Assembly (NCBI GenBank): GCA_963383645.1 | Contig: OY726563.1 | Span: 34,130,331-34,194,330, forward strand | DNA: 64,000 bases | Reading direction: 5' to 3' | Origin: Muscardinus avellanarius | Lineage: Eukaryota; Chordata; Mammalia; Rodentia; Gliridae | Part shown: positions 19,413 through 29,775 of the stretch, in pieces | How the letters are laid out: each line of letters begins with the position of its first letter | Numbering within the stretch: position 1 is the stretch's first letter | Made by a program: the position numbers and the translations under genes | The notes under the pieces: model-generated | What the model was told of the DNA's origin: nothing | The model's input: only the letters and a program-made list of their open reading frames with translations | Databases searched by the model: none

Positions 19413-19625
19413 GTGGGGTGTGGTGGTACACGCTTGTAATCCCATCATTTGGGAGGCTAAGACAGGACGATCATGGTTTGCAGCCAGCCTCAGCTACTTA
19501 GTGAGGCCTTCTGCAACTCAGTGAGACCCTGCTTCAAAATAGAATAAAATATAGGGCTGCGGGTGTAGCTTGGAGGTAGAATGTCCCTGGGTTCCATCCC
19601 CAGTACCGCAAAAAAAAAAAAAAAG
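19413..19625 (+). mobile_element. B1-dID SINE type 1
   Basis: Full copy whose head replaces the tail end of the preceding SINE; A14 tail. Confidence 0.92.
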
Positions 19626-20168
19626 GCAAGTTGGTTAAATTTTATTTAAAATGAAGCAGCATTCTATTGTGGTAGGTCCCACCTGGCAGGCTAGGAATAC
19701 AGAGGAACTGAGCCTGCTTGGGGAGAAGGAGCCCAGGCAGCTGAGTGGAGGTAGATGGGAACAAGTGTGGAGCTCAGAGAAACCCAGAGTCCAGGCGAAG
19801 TCCTCACGGATGCAGAGAAGTGCGCTCTGATTTCTGGCAGCCCGGGAGCATGAAGGACCCAGCAGCGCTGGGGTGTGTCGTCCGTGGACTGGCTGTGACA
19901 GGGGCACCTGGTGGCTCACTTAGGCCGCTAGTGCTTCAAGGCATGGCAGGGGAAAAGAAGCAGAGTGGGCAGGATGGGTGTAGGAAGCTAACCCTGGGGC
20001 TCAGAGCAGGCATCCCATTTCATGGACAACACTGCCTTTTTGTGAACACTGAGGGACGAAGAGAGCGAGGAGCTCAAACCCCAGGCAGGAAGAGGACCAG
20101 GCGGGCTGCCCCGCATCCTGCTGGGAAACACTCAGCCTTAGTCCACGCCTGGAGAACTGCCGATAGCA
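19626..20168. other. unassigned GC-rich spacer
   Basis: About 540 bp. On the - strand AATAAA occurs near the left edge (about 19644-19649), as at the 3' end of a transcript, and a 94-codon frame lies there. A + strand frame of 175 codons continues into the SINE, so it is not a conserved gene. A retrocopy cannot be excluded. Confidence 0.4.
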
Positions 20169-20380
20169 GTTGGGCATGGCAGCCTTGCGCCTATAATCCC
20201 AGGATTTGGGAGGCTGAGACAAGAGGATCGCAGGTTCGTGGCCAGCCTCAGCAACTTAGGGAGACCCCCTAGCAACTCAGTGAGACCCTATTTCAAAACA
20301 AAAAAATAAAACGGTCTTGGGGTGTAGCTTGGAGGTACAGTGTCCCTGTGTCCAACCCCCAGCACCAAAAAATAAAAAAG
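20169..20380 (+). mobile_element. B1-dID SINE
   Basis: GTTGGGCATGGCAGCC to CCAGCACCAAAAAATAAAAA, with moderate divergence. Confidence 0.88.
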
Positions 20381-20519
20381 TATCAGCAGCAAGGACCCTT
20401 GGCCAGGACCACAGCAACGTCGAATGTGTGCCGTCTTCCCCCCTCCATGCCTTCGAGGTGTGCCCCAACCAACTCCATCAAAGCGCGCCTGTACCCTCTG
20501 CCTTCATTGGCTTTGGCCA

Positions 20520-20812
20520 CCAGTAAGAGCTGGGAGGCCAAGGAGCGTGGCCGAGGTACTTATTGCCCCCAAATGCTTCCTTCAGAGCCAGCCGGCTCCA
20601 GCTCTGGACCCAAAGCCACAGCTCCAGTCGAGAGGCCCTTTTCACAGAATTCTCTCTCGAGTTTCCAGTAATTGCTTCCTCCTTCTGCTCCTTCTGGCCT
20701 GTGGTTTCCCTACACTCTGCTCTGCCTTGTCAATAGTCTCTTTATTAAACTCTTCTCAATTTACCCAATCTGAGGGCGCCATCTGTTTCCTGCCAGGACT
20801 TGGAATGATACA
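20520..20812 (+). mobile_element. ERVL/MLT2-like LTR
   Basis: CTCTTTATTAAACTCTTCTC, CCAATCTGAGGGCGCCATC and TGTTTCCTGCCAGGAC parallel the 3.2 and 38.7 kb copies. The 5' limit is uncertain; the sequence back to 20383 may belong to it. Confidence 0.6.
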
Positions 20813-21140
20813 GATGGCTTGTCTGACAAGACCTATTGATGGCGAGTCCGAGTACCCTTTATTGTTCCAGGCTGAGGTGGGCTGGCCTGCAGACAGCTGG
20901 GGGTTACTACAGGTACCTGGAGTGAAGCCAAGTACTCGGGTCCTTTAGGGCTGGGGACTGAGGCATCCTGCCTTCCTTGGCACTATGGCTGGGCTGATCT
21001 TCGAGTAGGGGGCCCTTTTAGAACAGCTTCCTTGCTTCAGTTCAGGAGCACTTTTCTCTTAAAGGGCTTCCCTTCTCAGAGAATGACAACCTTGAAAGGT
21101 TGTATCCTGAGTGAATTTCTGCTAAGAATAAAATCATCAG
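20813..21140. other. unassigned; possibly ERVL internal remnant
   Basis: About 330 bp directly after the LTR 3' end. Position suggests retroviral leader or internal sequence, but I see no diagnostic primer-binding site. Confidence 0.3.
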
Positions 21141-21385
21141 AGCCGGGCGTGGCGGCGCACGCTTGTAATCCCCGTGCTTAGGAGGCTGAGACAGGAGGAT
21201 CGCACAGGTTCGAAGCCAGCCTCAGCTACTGAGTGAGGCTCTCAGCAACTTAGTGAGACCCTGTTTCCAAATAAAAATATAAAATAGGTCTGGGAGTATA
21301 GGCCGGAGGTAGAAAGTCTCTGGGCTCCTCCCCTAGTACCACACACACACACACACACACACACACAATAAATAAATAAAATAAA
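21141..21385 (+). mobile_element. B1-dID SINE type 2 with (CA)n tail and TSD
   Basis: TATAGGCCGGAGGTAGAAAG type 2 right monomer with (AC)n then AAAT units. AAATCATCAG flanks both sides. Confidence 0.93.
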
Positions 21386-21399
21386 ATGAAATCATCAGT

Positions 21400-21962
21400 T
21401 GAGCATGATGATGCACGCTTATAATCTCAGTTGTTGGGAGGCTGAAACAGGAGGATTGCAGCTTCAAGGCCAGCCTTAACAATTTAGCAAGGCTCTCAGC
21501 AACTTAGTGCAACTCTATTTCAAAATGAAACAATAAACCAGGTGTGGTGGCACATATTTGTAATCCCAGTACTTGGGAGGCTGAGACAGGAGGATCACAG
21601 GTTCATGGCCAGCCTCAGCTACTTAGGGAGGTCCTCCACAACTTAGTGAGACCCTGTTTCTAAATAAAGAATTATGGCTGGGCATGGTGGCGCACGCTTG
21701 TAAACCCAGTGTTTGGGAAGTGGAGACCAGAAGATCGTGTTCACGGCCAACCTCAGCTACTTGGTGAGGTTCTTCGCAACTCAGCGAGACCCTGTTTCAA
21801 AAAATAAAAAGACTTAAAAAATAGGGCTGAGGTATAGCTCAAATGTAGAATGCCCCTGGGTCCCATTCCCAGTTCTGCAAATAAATTTAAAAAAATAAAT
21901 AAATAAAATAGGGCTGAGGATGTAGCTCGGAGGTAGAATGTCCTTGTGTTCAATTCCCAGCA

Positions 21963-22006
<44 letters not shown>
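21400..22006 (+). mobile_element. compound SINE array (L-L-LR-R)
   Basis: Left monomers at 21400-21534 and 21537-21674, a full dimer at 21676-21890 and an extra right monomer at about 21907-21965 ending in (CA)n (21963-22006). At least two linker insertions are needed, and one right monomer has been lost. Confidence 0.82.
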
Positions 22007-22008
<2 letters not shown>

Positions 22009-22342
22009 TCTAAACCCTCAGAGAGTCTTTGAGAAGAAGAAAGGACTTGAAATAACATTGAAGGAAGAATAGAAATCGAAAAGAAAAAAGGCAGAGGGTC
22101 TAGAGGCCTCCACCCATCCAAAAACTTTGCTTCAGACTGCAGTGCTGGGCATGAGGAGGTGCTGGCCAGCTAAAGAAAAACAGAATCCCAGCACTGGGCA
22201 AGAGGGTGCCCAGGTGTCGGCCAGTTAGCTGCAAAGTGTGCATTATACAAATGTACCAATAGTGAGATTAGGCAGATATGGCCTTTTGGCATCTCTAGAG
22301 AGTCAGGGTATACCAGGATTGCAGCTAGATCCAAGTATACTT
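22007..22342. other. unassigned spacer
   Basis: About 335 bp. The motif GCTGGGCA...GGAGGTGCTGGCCAG recurs in part (22142-22165 and 22192-22223), suggesting a small degenerate duplication. Confidence 0.4.
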
Positions 22343-22742
22343 TCTTATTTTTTATTTTTTGGTACTGGGAAGTGAACCCAGTGGCATTCTGCCTCTAAGC
22401 TATACTACACCCCAGCCTTTTTTTTTTTTTTTTTTTACAGTACTGGGGATGGAACCCAGGGGCATTCTACCTCCGAGCAACACCCCTAGTCCTATTTTTT
22501 ATTCTTTATTTTGAAACAGGGTCTCACTCAATTGTAGAGGACCTCACTAAGCGGAGGCTGTCCGTGAACCACAATCCTCCTGTCTCAGCCTCCCAAATGC
22601 GGGGATTACAAGCATGCACACTATGCCCAAATTTCTTTATGTTGTATTTTGAAACAAGGTTTCACTAAGTTATCACAGGAAGGCCTCAAACCTGTGATCT
22701 TCCTGTCCCAGCCTCCTAAATATTGGGATTACAGGTGTGTGG
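22343..22742 (-). mobile_element. SINE nested in a SINE linker
   Basis: Outer right monomer at 22343-22417, inner type 1 dimer at 22418-22630, and outer left monomer at 22631-22742. Confidence 0.88.
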
Positions 22743-22743
22743 G

Positions 22744-22935
22744 GAGAGGTACTGGAGATTGAACATGGGGGCATTCTATCTTTGAAATATACCCTAGCTC
22801 TTTTTATTTTGAAATAGAGTCTTGCTAAGTTGCTGAGGATCTTACTAAGTTGTTGAGGCTGGCCTTGAACCTGCAATCTTCCTGTCTCAGCCTCCCAAGT
22901 ACAGGGATTACAGGTGTACACCACCATGCCTGATT
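22744..22935 (-). mobile_element. B1-dID SINE, older
   Basis: GGTACTGGAGATTGAACATG to CACCATGCCTGATTGG. Confidence 0.85.
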
Positions 22936-23169
22936 GGAGAACAGCTTTCATGAAATTGTTAATCACATTGAATTTTTTATGATAAATACAAATGGAGGGA
23001 AAAGCACAAAGCAAGTATGTATCTAAAATTGGGCAAGATTTTTCACAAGCCTCCCTTATTTAATAAAGTGATAAATGGTTTCTTTTACTCCAGTCCATTT
23101 CTGGTTTTATAAAATGTGATTATTACCTGTTAGACATATAAATACGGATAAAGAGAAGAAACAGAGGTT

Positions 23170-23376
23170 TTGTTTTGTTTGTTTTTTGCAGTACTGGGGA
23201 TGGAATCCAGGGGCATTCTACTTCCAAGCTGTACCCCAACACTATTTTAATTTTATTTTTTAAATTTTGAAACAGGGTCTTGCTAAGTTTCTGAAGCTGG
23301 TCTCGAACCTGTGATCCTCCTATCTCAGCCTCCCAAGCATATGGGGACTACAAGCGTGCACCACCATGTCTGGCTT
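23170..23376 (-). mobile_element. B1-dID SINE
   Basis: TTTGCAGTACTGGGGATGG to CCACCATGTCTGGC, with a (TTTTG)n-like tail. Confidence 0.9.
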
Positions 23377-23384
23377 TGTCAGCT

Positions 23385-23788
23385 TTGTGTGTGTGTTTGA
23401 TTTATTGGGGATTAAACTCAGGGGTGCTCTACCTTCGGGAAGCTATATGCACAGCCCTTTCATTATTTTACTTTATTTGCAATACTGGAGATTGAACCCA
23501 GGGGCATTCTACCTCTTCTGGGCATTCTTATTTTGAAACAGGATCTCACTAAGCTGCAGAGGGCCTCACTAAGTAGCTGAGGCTGGCCACAAACCGCAGC
23601 TCTCCTGTCTCAGCCTCCCAAGTACTGGGATTACAAGTGTGCGCCACATGTGAGTCAGTCCTCAGCCCTTTTACAATTTTATTTTGAGAAAAGATGTGGC
23701 TAAGTTGCCCAGGCTGGCCTCTAACTTGCCAGCCTCTTGCCTCTACTTTCTTTTCATGGTCGCTCACTGGCGTGTACCACCACACCTT
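23385..23788 (-). mobile_element. SINE nested in a SINE linker
   Basis: Outer right monomer at 23385-23460, inner dimer at 23475-23647, and outer left monomer at 23660-23788. The outer left monomer keeps AAGTTGCCCAGGCTGGCC, an old 7SL-like form. Confidence 0.8.
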
Positions 23789-23798
23789 TACGTTGTAA

Positions 23799-24015
23799 TT
23801 TTTTTTTTTTTTTTTGCAGGTCTGAGGATGGAACCCAGGGGCATTTGACCTCCGAGCTACACCCCCTGCCCTATTTTTTATTCTTTATTTTGAAACCGGG
23901 TCTCACTGAGTTGCAGAGGGCCTCACTAAGTAGCTGAGGCTGTCCGCGAACCGCGATCCTCCAGGTCTCAGCCTCCCGAATGCTGGGATTACAAGCATGC
24001 GCCACCACGCCCGGC
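23799..24015 (-). mobile_element. B1-dID SINE type 1, young
   Basis: CpG-rich reverse copy (GTCCGCGAACCGCGATCC ... CCACGCCCGGC). Confidence 0.93.
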
Positions 24016-24299
24016 AGGTTTTAATTATTTTAACATTTCCATAAAAGTCAAGAAATAAGGATTGGTTTTGTTTCCATTGAGCGTGTGGTAACTGAAGCTC
24101 TGTCTGTCTAATATCATCCCAGTCCTTCCTCTGGTGCCCTCGGAGATTCACTCCTGGACTCTAGGTGGTAATGGCAGATCAGTCGTGATCTGCCCCTCCT
24201 TGCCAGTCATTTGGTGGTCATATGACCCAAGCAGAACCAATGGAGCCCTCTCTAAAATTGGTACATGGACAAAGATCATCCCTTTCTTTTGGGGCTGAT
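24016..24299. other. unassigned spacer
   Basis: About 285 bp with no recognised element. Confidence 0.4.
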
Positions 24300-24432
24300 A
24301 CATCTTTCTTCATACTACCTGGGTGACCTTAGATAAATCATTTACCTTCTCAGAGCATCAGTCTTTTCACCTTGAATGAGTATAATAATACCACCCATAT
24401 CATAGGAATTTGTGAGGATTCAAAACATAAAG
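24300..24432 (+). mobile_element. MIR fragment
   Basis: CCTGGGTGACCTTAGATAAATC ... CTCAGAGCATCAG ... ATAATAATACCACCC ... TTGTGAGGATTCAAAAC is the MIR order. Confidence 0.72.
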
Positions 24433-24435
24433 GAA

Positions 24436-24624
24436 GCTGGGCGTGGTGGTGGTGCACGCTCCTAATCCCCGCGCTTGGGAGGCGGAGACAGGAGGATAGT
24501 GCAGGTTCAAAGCTGCAGTTGTGCTGGCTTAAGAGACCCTGTTTCCAAATAAAAATATAAAATAGGTCTGGGAGTGTAGCCTGGAGGTAGAAGGGCTTCC
24601 AGGAACCCCAGTACCACCCAAAAA

Positions 24625-24657
<33 letters not shown>
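24436..24657 (+). mobile_element. B1-dID SINE type 2b with (AT)n tail
   Basis: TGCTGGCTTAAGAGACCC and AAGGGCTTCCAGGAACCCC; an A13 tail followed by (AT)n at 24634-24657. Confidence 0.94.
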
Positions 24658-24664
<7 letters not shown>

Positions 24665-24670
24665 AAAGGA

Positions 24671-24885
24671 GCTGGGTGTGGTGGCACACGCTTGTAATCC
24701 CAGCATTCGGGAGGCTGATACAGGAGGATCACGGTTCATGGACAGCCTCAGCTACTTAGTGAGGTAGGTCCTTAGTAACTCAGTGAGACCCTGTTTCAAA
24801 ATAAAGAATAAAAAATAGGGCTGGGGGTGTCGCTCGGAGGTAGAATGCCCCTGGGTTCCATCCCTAATACTGCAAAAAATAATAA
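24671..24885 (+). mobile_element. B1-dID SINE type 1
   Basis: GCTGGGTGTGG to TCCCTAATACTGCAAAAAAT. AAAGGA precedes both this copy and the previous one. Confidence 0.92.
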
Positions 24886-25054
24886 TATAAAGTATGAGGT
24901 GTTATAAAATGACTTATAATCTTAATGAATTTGTTATTAAACACAAATAAAATTATATGATAAAATAATCTATTATAAGAATAGATTGATGAACAACATC
25001 TTAAGGCATTTGACCTCCCAGAGTATTTATATGGTTTTTAAAAACTTTCATTGG

Positions 25055-25275
25055 GCCGGGCGTGGTGGCGCACACTTGTAATCCCTGCACTTGGGAGGCT
25101 GAGACAGGAGGATTGCACGGGTTTGAAGCCAGCCTCAGCAATTTAGTGAGGCCCTTTGCAATTCAGTGAGACCCTGCTTCAAAATAACAAATAAAAAATA
25201 GGGCTGGGGTTGTTGCTAGGAGGTAGAATGCCCCTGGGTTCCATCCCTAGTACCACAAAAAACAAATAAACAAAA
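25055..25275 (+). mobile_element. B1-dID SINE
   Basis: Head of type 2 (TCCCTGCACTTGGGAGG) with a type 1-like right monomer (GGGGTTGTTGCTAGGAGG). It looks mosaic. Confidence 0.9.
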
Positions 25276-25461
25276 TGGACTCAGTAGATAAAGTACAAAG
25301 ACAGGCAGCATTAAGTTATACTGTCAGAAATTAGGATAGTGTTAAACTTGCAGTTGGGGCTATGATTTAAGAACAAGTTTTTGAAACTTGAAGATTGCTA
25401 TTTCCAAGAAGATGGAGTAGACATACTTTTCTTTACCCCTCCCACTAAGAACAACCATATA

Positions 25462-25669
25462 AGCTGGGCGTGGTGGTGCACGCTTGTAATCCCAGCATTC
25501 AGGAGGCTGAGACCGGAGGATGGCGGTTCGCTGACAGCCTCAGCTACTTAGTGAGGCCCTCTGCAATCTAGTGAGACCCGGTTTCAAAATAAAGAATAAA
25601 AAATTGGGCAGGGGGTGTAGCTCAGAGGTCAAATGCCCCTGGGTTCCATCCCCAGACCTGAAAAAAAAA
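25462..25669 (+). mobile_element. B1-dID SINE type 1 with TSD
   Basis: Flanks AAGAACAACCATATA and AAGAACAACGATATA mark the target. Confidence 0.94.
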
Positions 25670-25867
25670 AAGAACAACGATATATCTTTGGACATTGTAT
25701 ATGAAACATTGTATATGAAACAAACATAAGAAGACTTTGAAAGGGGAGAGAAATAAGTCCTGCTAAGGACCTTGGTACCCAAGGAGCAACATGGTGGTGA
25801 ATGCTCCGGATTTTCATTTTGACTCCTATATCTTAGTTTTTAGCTAAAGAAGCTGGCATTCCGAAAT

Positions 25868-26776
25868 GCTGATGAGTACAGATTTTAAAAACCCAAGTAA
25901 GGCCTGCTATTTCTATCCAAAGGACCAGGAAACAACAGCATGGGAAGAGAGAAGGCTTTTAGGTAGCAACTTCTCTGCTCTAGTTAAATACCAGAGAAGA
26001 TCTGTTGCCCCCACTCATGCTGGCAAAGCCTCAGCAGGATCCTCGAATCCCACCCTTGCCAGGTGTCACGAGATTGATCCCAGTGGGCATAGTTTTGGAG
26101 AGGGCCACGTAAGCAGTCACCACTTTCGTCCCTACTGCGTGACAATGAGAAAACCACACGGGGCTCCTGAACTTCTGACCTGTATTCTTGGATGCTGTTG
26201 TGATTTGGGCCTGGGATGGCCCTAAAAGCTCATATGTTAAAAGCATGTCTCGGTGTAGCATGGTTCAGAGGTGGGGTATGGCTAGAGAGGGTGGCTTTGG
26301 GGCTGAGGCATTGGGGACCATATATAACTCCAGACCCTTCCTCACTCTCTCCGCTTCTAGCCACCATAACTGATGGTGGCTTTCCTCTCCTATGCACCCG
26401 GATGCTGTGGTTTCTGCCTTGAAGCCAACCGACCATGGACTGAACCTCTAAAACCATGAGCTAAATAAACCTTTCCTCCTCTAAGTTGTGCTTGCCGGGT
26501 ATTTTGATCACAGGGATGAAAAAGGTGACTGAAACAGGTGGTATTATTAGGAAGCCTAGTGGGGAGCCAAGAATTTTACCATTGTTTAGCAACATTGAGA
26601 TTACCTTCCTTTTGCAGTGGAGGCCCAAAGGGGAGCCTGAACTCCCTACACAGTAGTAATAAAGAGTCCTCCCAAGTGTCCACAGAGGTTGAGTGGACTT
26701 CTACACTGACCTGCCAGTAATAGAGGGACACCCTGCTCCCCTCGCCTGCTGGGACAGTGCCAAAAAAAAAAAAAAA
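25868..26776 (+). mobile_element. ancient LINE-1 5' UTR, split by a MaLR LTR
   Basis: CCAGAGAAGATCTGTTGCCC, CCTCAGCAGGATCCTCGAATC, AGGTGTCACGAGATTGATCC before the LTR and GGAGCCTGAACTCCCTAC, GTCCACAGAGGTTGAGTGG after it resemble ancient L1 5' UTR text. ORF1-like sequence follows in the right order. The identification relies on order more than on strong identity. Confidence 0.5.
26196..26536 (+). mobile_element. MaLR LTR, squirrel type
   Basis: TGTTGTGATTTGGGCC, AAAAGCTCATATGTTAA, GGCTTTGGGGCTGAGGC, CCATATATAACTCC, CTAAATAAACCTTTCCTCC and a terminal GTGACTGAAACA. It is a complete ~341-bp LTR with a TATA-like box and AATAAA. Confidence 0.78.
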
Positions 26777-26930
26777 GCCAATAATGAGACAGGAGAATTG
26801 CAGGTCCGAGGCCAGTCTCAGCAACTTAGTGAGTCCCTGTTTCAAAATAAAAAATAAAATGAGGCTGAGGCTGTAGCTTAGAGGTAGAATACCCCTGGAT
26901 TCAATCCCTGGTACCACAAAAAGAAAGAAA
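26777..26930 (+). mobile_element. B1-dID SINE, 5'-truncated
   Basis: Starts at AATGAGACAGGAGAATTGC after an A15 run and ends CCCTGGTACCAC. Confidence 0.82.
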
Positions 26931-27047
26931 GCTAAAACAGAAGGTTCAAAAGTGACACACATTCATAATATAATATTCAAAATGCCCAAGTTTCAATTAA
27001 AAGCTTATTCATCGTACCGGAAATAAAGAGGATTTCAAACTGAATTT

Positions 27048-27251
27048 TATTGTGGTGCAGGGGATAGAATCCAGGGACATTCTATCCCCAAGCTACACCC
27101 CAGAGCCCAATTTTATCCTTTTATTTTGAAACAGGGTCTTACTAAATTACAAAGGGTCTCACCTAGTTTCTGGGGCTGGCTTCTAACCTGCGACCCTCCT
27201 ATCACAGCCTCTCAAGCATTGGGATTACAAGTGTGCACCACCATACCTGGC
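27048..27251 (-). mobile_element. B1-dID SINE in the ancient L1, with TSD
   Basis: TTCAAACTGAATTTTA and TTCAAACTGAATTTA flank it. Confidence 0.92.
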
Positions 27252-27281
27252 TTCAAACTGAATTTAAGAAGATAATCTAAA

Positions 27282-27487
27282 ACCGGGCGTGGTGGCGCAC
27301 GCTTGTAATCCCAGCACTTGGGAGGCTGAGACAGGAGGATCACACAGGTTCGAAGCCAGCTTCAGCTACTTAGGCTCTCAGCAACTTAGTGAGAACCTGT
27401 TTCTAAATAAAGTAGAAAATAGGTCTGGGAGTATAGCCTGGAGGTAGAAAAGCCCCTGGGTTCCACCCCCAGTACCACACACACAAA
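27282..27487 (+). mobile_element. B1-dID SINE type 2 in the ancient L1, with TSD
   Basis: AAGATAATCTAAA before and AAGATAATCTAGA after. Right monomer GTATAGCCTGGAGGTAGAAA. Confidence 0.94.
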
Positions 27488-27656
27488 AAAGATAATCTAG
27501 AGATGACAATACTGAGACAATTTTAACATCTGACAAAGAATGTAAAGTAGCCACCATAAAAATAATTCAGTGAAGAAGTTAGACACATGCTTAACACAAA
27601 TAAAAACCAGAAAGCCTCAATTAAAAAATAGAAGACATAAAGAAGAGCAAAGTGGA

Positions 27657-27869
27657 GCCGGGCGTGGTGGCGCACGCTTGTAATCCCAGCGTTTGGGAGG
27701 CTGAGACAGGAGGATCGCGGTTCGCGGACAGCCTCAGCTACTTAGTGAGGCCCTCCGCAACTCAGTGAGACCCTGTTTCAAATTAAAGAATAAAAAATAG
27801 GACTGGGGGTGTAGCTCAAAGGTAGAATGCCCCTGGGTTCCATCCCTAGTACTACAAAGGGGGGGGGGA
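27657..27869 (+). mobile_element. B1-dID SINE type 1 with a G-run at the 3' end
   Basis: CpG-rich full copy whose tail reads ACTACAAAGGGGGGGGGG (27859-27868) instead of a long A run. Confidence 0.93.
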
Positions 27870-28232
27870 GTAGAAATTTTGGCCTGAAAACAATACAATA
27901 ACCAAAACCAAAAAAGCTGATGGATGGGCTCAACAGCAGGATGGAGGAGACAGGAAGGAATGGGTGTACTGGGAAGCAGAACAACAGAAATTCCCTTGCT
28001 TGAGCAGAAGAGTGAAAGTAGACTGAGCAAAAAAATACCTAGACCTTCAAGGACATATAGCACTTAAATAAAAAACAAATCTAGCACTATTTTAACTGAA
28101 GTCCCACAAGGAGAAGATGAAGAAAGTAGGGCTTTTCAGTAGGCTGAAAAGGTTCCAAATTTGGCAAATCTATAAGCCTATAGATTTAAGAAGTTGAGCA
28201 AATTCCCCAAAGGATGAAACTAAACCAAGATT

Positions 28233-28362
28233 CTTTTTCTTTTTTGTTTTTAAATACTGGAGATTGAGCCCAGGGGCATTCTGCCTCTGAGCTACAGCTA
28301 CCGTCCTCTTGCACCAGCCTCCCAAATATTAGTGCTACAGGTGTGCGCTGTCATGCCCGGCT
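28233..28362 (-). mobile_element. B1-dID SINE with internal deletion
   Basis: The right monomer joins the left-monomer head with ~70 bp missing. ACCAAGATTC/ACCAAGATTT flanks indicate the original target. Confidence 0.82.
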
Positions 28363-28415
28363 TCAGACCAAGATTTATCTACTCAAACTTCTGGAAGCCA
28401 AAAAACAAAGAGCAA

Positions 28416-28830
28416 GCTGGGTGTGATGGCGCACGCGTATCATCCCAGCATTGGGGAGACTGAGACAGGATGGCGGTTCACAGACAGCTTCAGCTACTAC
28501 TTAGTGAGGCCCTTTGCAACTCAGTGAGACCTTGTTTCCAAATAAAGAATAAAAAGTAGGTATGGAAGTCAACCACTAAACCAAGCATGGGAGGGAGGGT
28601 GGGGAGGGAGGAAGGTGGGGACTGGGTGGGGGCTGGTTGGTGATGTGTGCATTTATGCCCACACAAGTTTTTATCCCATTATGATGTATAAATATAATGC
28701 ACCAATAAAAAATTAATAAAATAAAATAAAATTTTAAAAATTAAAAAAATTGAGCTGGGGTATAGCTCAGAGATAGAATGCTCCTGGGTTCCATCCCCAG
28801 TACCATAAAAAAGTAAAAAATAAAACAAAT
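28416..28830 (+). mobile_element. SINE split in its linker by an L1 3' end
   Basis: Left monomer at 28416-28560, L1 3' end at 28561-28745, and the missing right monomer (GAGCTGGGGTATAGCTCAG) at 28751-28830. Reading it as an insertion explains both SINE halves. Confidence 0.82.
28561..28745 (+). mobile_element. LINE-1 3' UTR end with G-rich tract
   Basis: ACTAAACCAAGCATGGGAGG, a G-rich run at 28589-28637, TGATGTGTGCATTTATGCCC and ATAATGCACCAATAAAAAAT. The 61.5 kb copy has the same order. The G-rich run fits a quadruplex pattern. Confidence 0.85.
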
Positions 28831-29533
28831 AGTAAAATGTTGAAAGCAGTAGGATAAAAGTGATCCCTTATGATAGGAGAAAAATGAATAGCAGGGTTTC
28901 TCATTGGGAAACAGACCAGAAGGAAGTGGCGCGATATCTTTCAAGTACTAAGAGAAAATCTGTCAACCCAGATTCTTACAGCCACTGAAAATATCCTTCA
29001 GGAATGAAGAGGAAACCAAGACACTCTCAAGTAGGAAAGTGAAGGTAATTTATTTCCAGCAGATCTGCCCTAAATAATGGCTAAAAGAAGTTCACTAAAC
29101 AGAAAGGAAGCTTGATAAAAGAAGGAAGCTTGGAACACGAAGAAGGAAGAGAGAACACAGTAGAGAGCACACAGTAAGGAAGCAATTCAAGCGAATACAG
29201 TAGAGCTTCCTTTCCCCACTGGGTTATGCTTGACAGTTGAAGCAAAAATTATAACCCTGTCTGATGGGGTTTTAAGTGCCTCCAGAGGAAATAGTGAAGA
29301 CAATTATACTATAAATGGGGAATGGTAAGTAGACGTGAGTAAGGTTTCTGGACTCAAACTGGTAAAGTGTGACACATGTAGGTAGTAATGGTTATATAAA
29401 ATATAATTCTTAGAGAAACCGATGGGAAGACAGTAAAAAAAAGATACACTAAAATTACTATAAATGAATCAATATGGAATTCTAAGAAATGTTCAAGGAA
29501 CCGCAGGAAGGCAGGAAAAAGAAAATAAAAAAA

Positions 29534-29775
29534 GCCGGGCACGGTGATGCACGCCTGTAATCCCAGTATGCGATGTGGAAGGCTGAGAAAGGAGGTTTGC
29601 AGATTTGTGGACAGCCTCAGCAAGTAGTGAGACTTGAACCAAACCTAATGAGATCCTGTTTCCAAATAAGGAGTAAAAAAATAATCGGGCGAGGGGTGTA
29701 GCTCGAAGGTAGAATGCCTCTGGGTTCAATCTCCAGCACCACCAAAAAATAAAAAAAAATTAAAAATTAAAAAAG
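29534..29775 (+). mobile_element. B1-dID SINE in the ancient L1
   Basis: GCCGGGCACGGTGATGC to CCAGCACCACC with an A/T-rich tail. Confidence 0.9.

Larger units (their letters stand above)
26931..29533 (+). mobile_element. ancient LINE-1, ORF1 region and inter-ORF spacer (interrupted)
   Basis: L1 text at 26940-27047, 27488-27656, 27870-28232, 28363-28415 and 28830-29533 includes AATTTTGGCCTGAAAAC, GAAGTCCCACAAGGAGAAG, ACCAGAAGGAAGTGGCGC, ATCCTTCAGGAATGAAG and CTAAACAGAAAGGAAGC. These appear in the order of an ancient mammalian L1 ORF1 and spacer. The frames are destroyed. Four SINE insertions and a younger L1 3' end break it. Confidence 0.7.

Noticed and set aside
19745..20272. A 175-codon + strand open frame
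   Set aside because: It runs on into a SINE left monomer, has no recognisable domain and lies in GC-rich DNA where long chance frames are common.
28416..28745. Second SINE/L1 chimera by template switching
   Set aside because: The SINE's missing right monomer is present at 28751-28830, so a simple L1 3' insertion into the SINE linker is enough.
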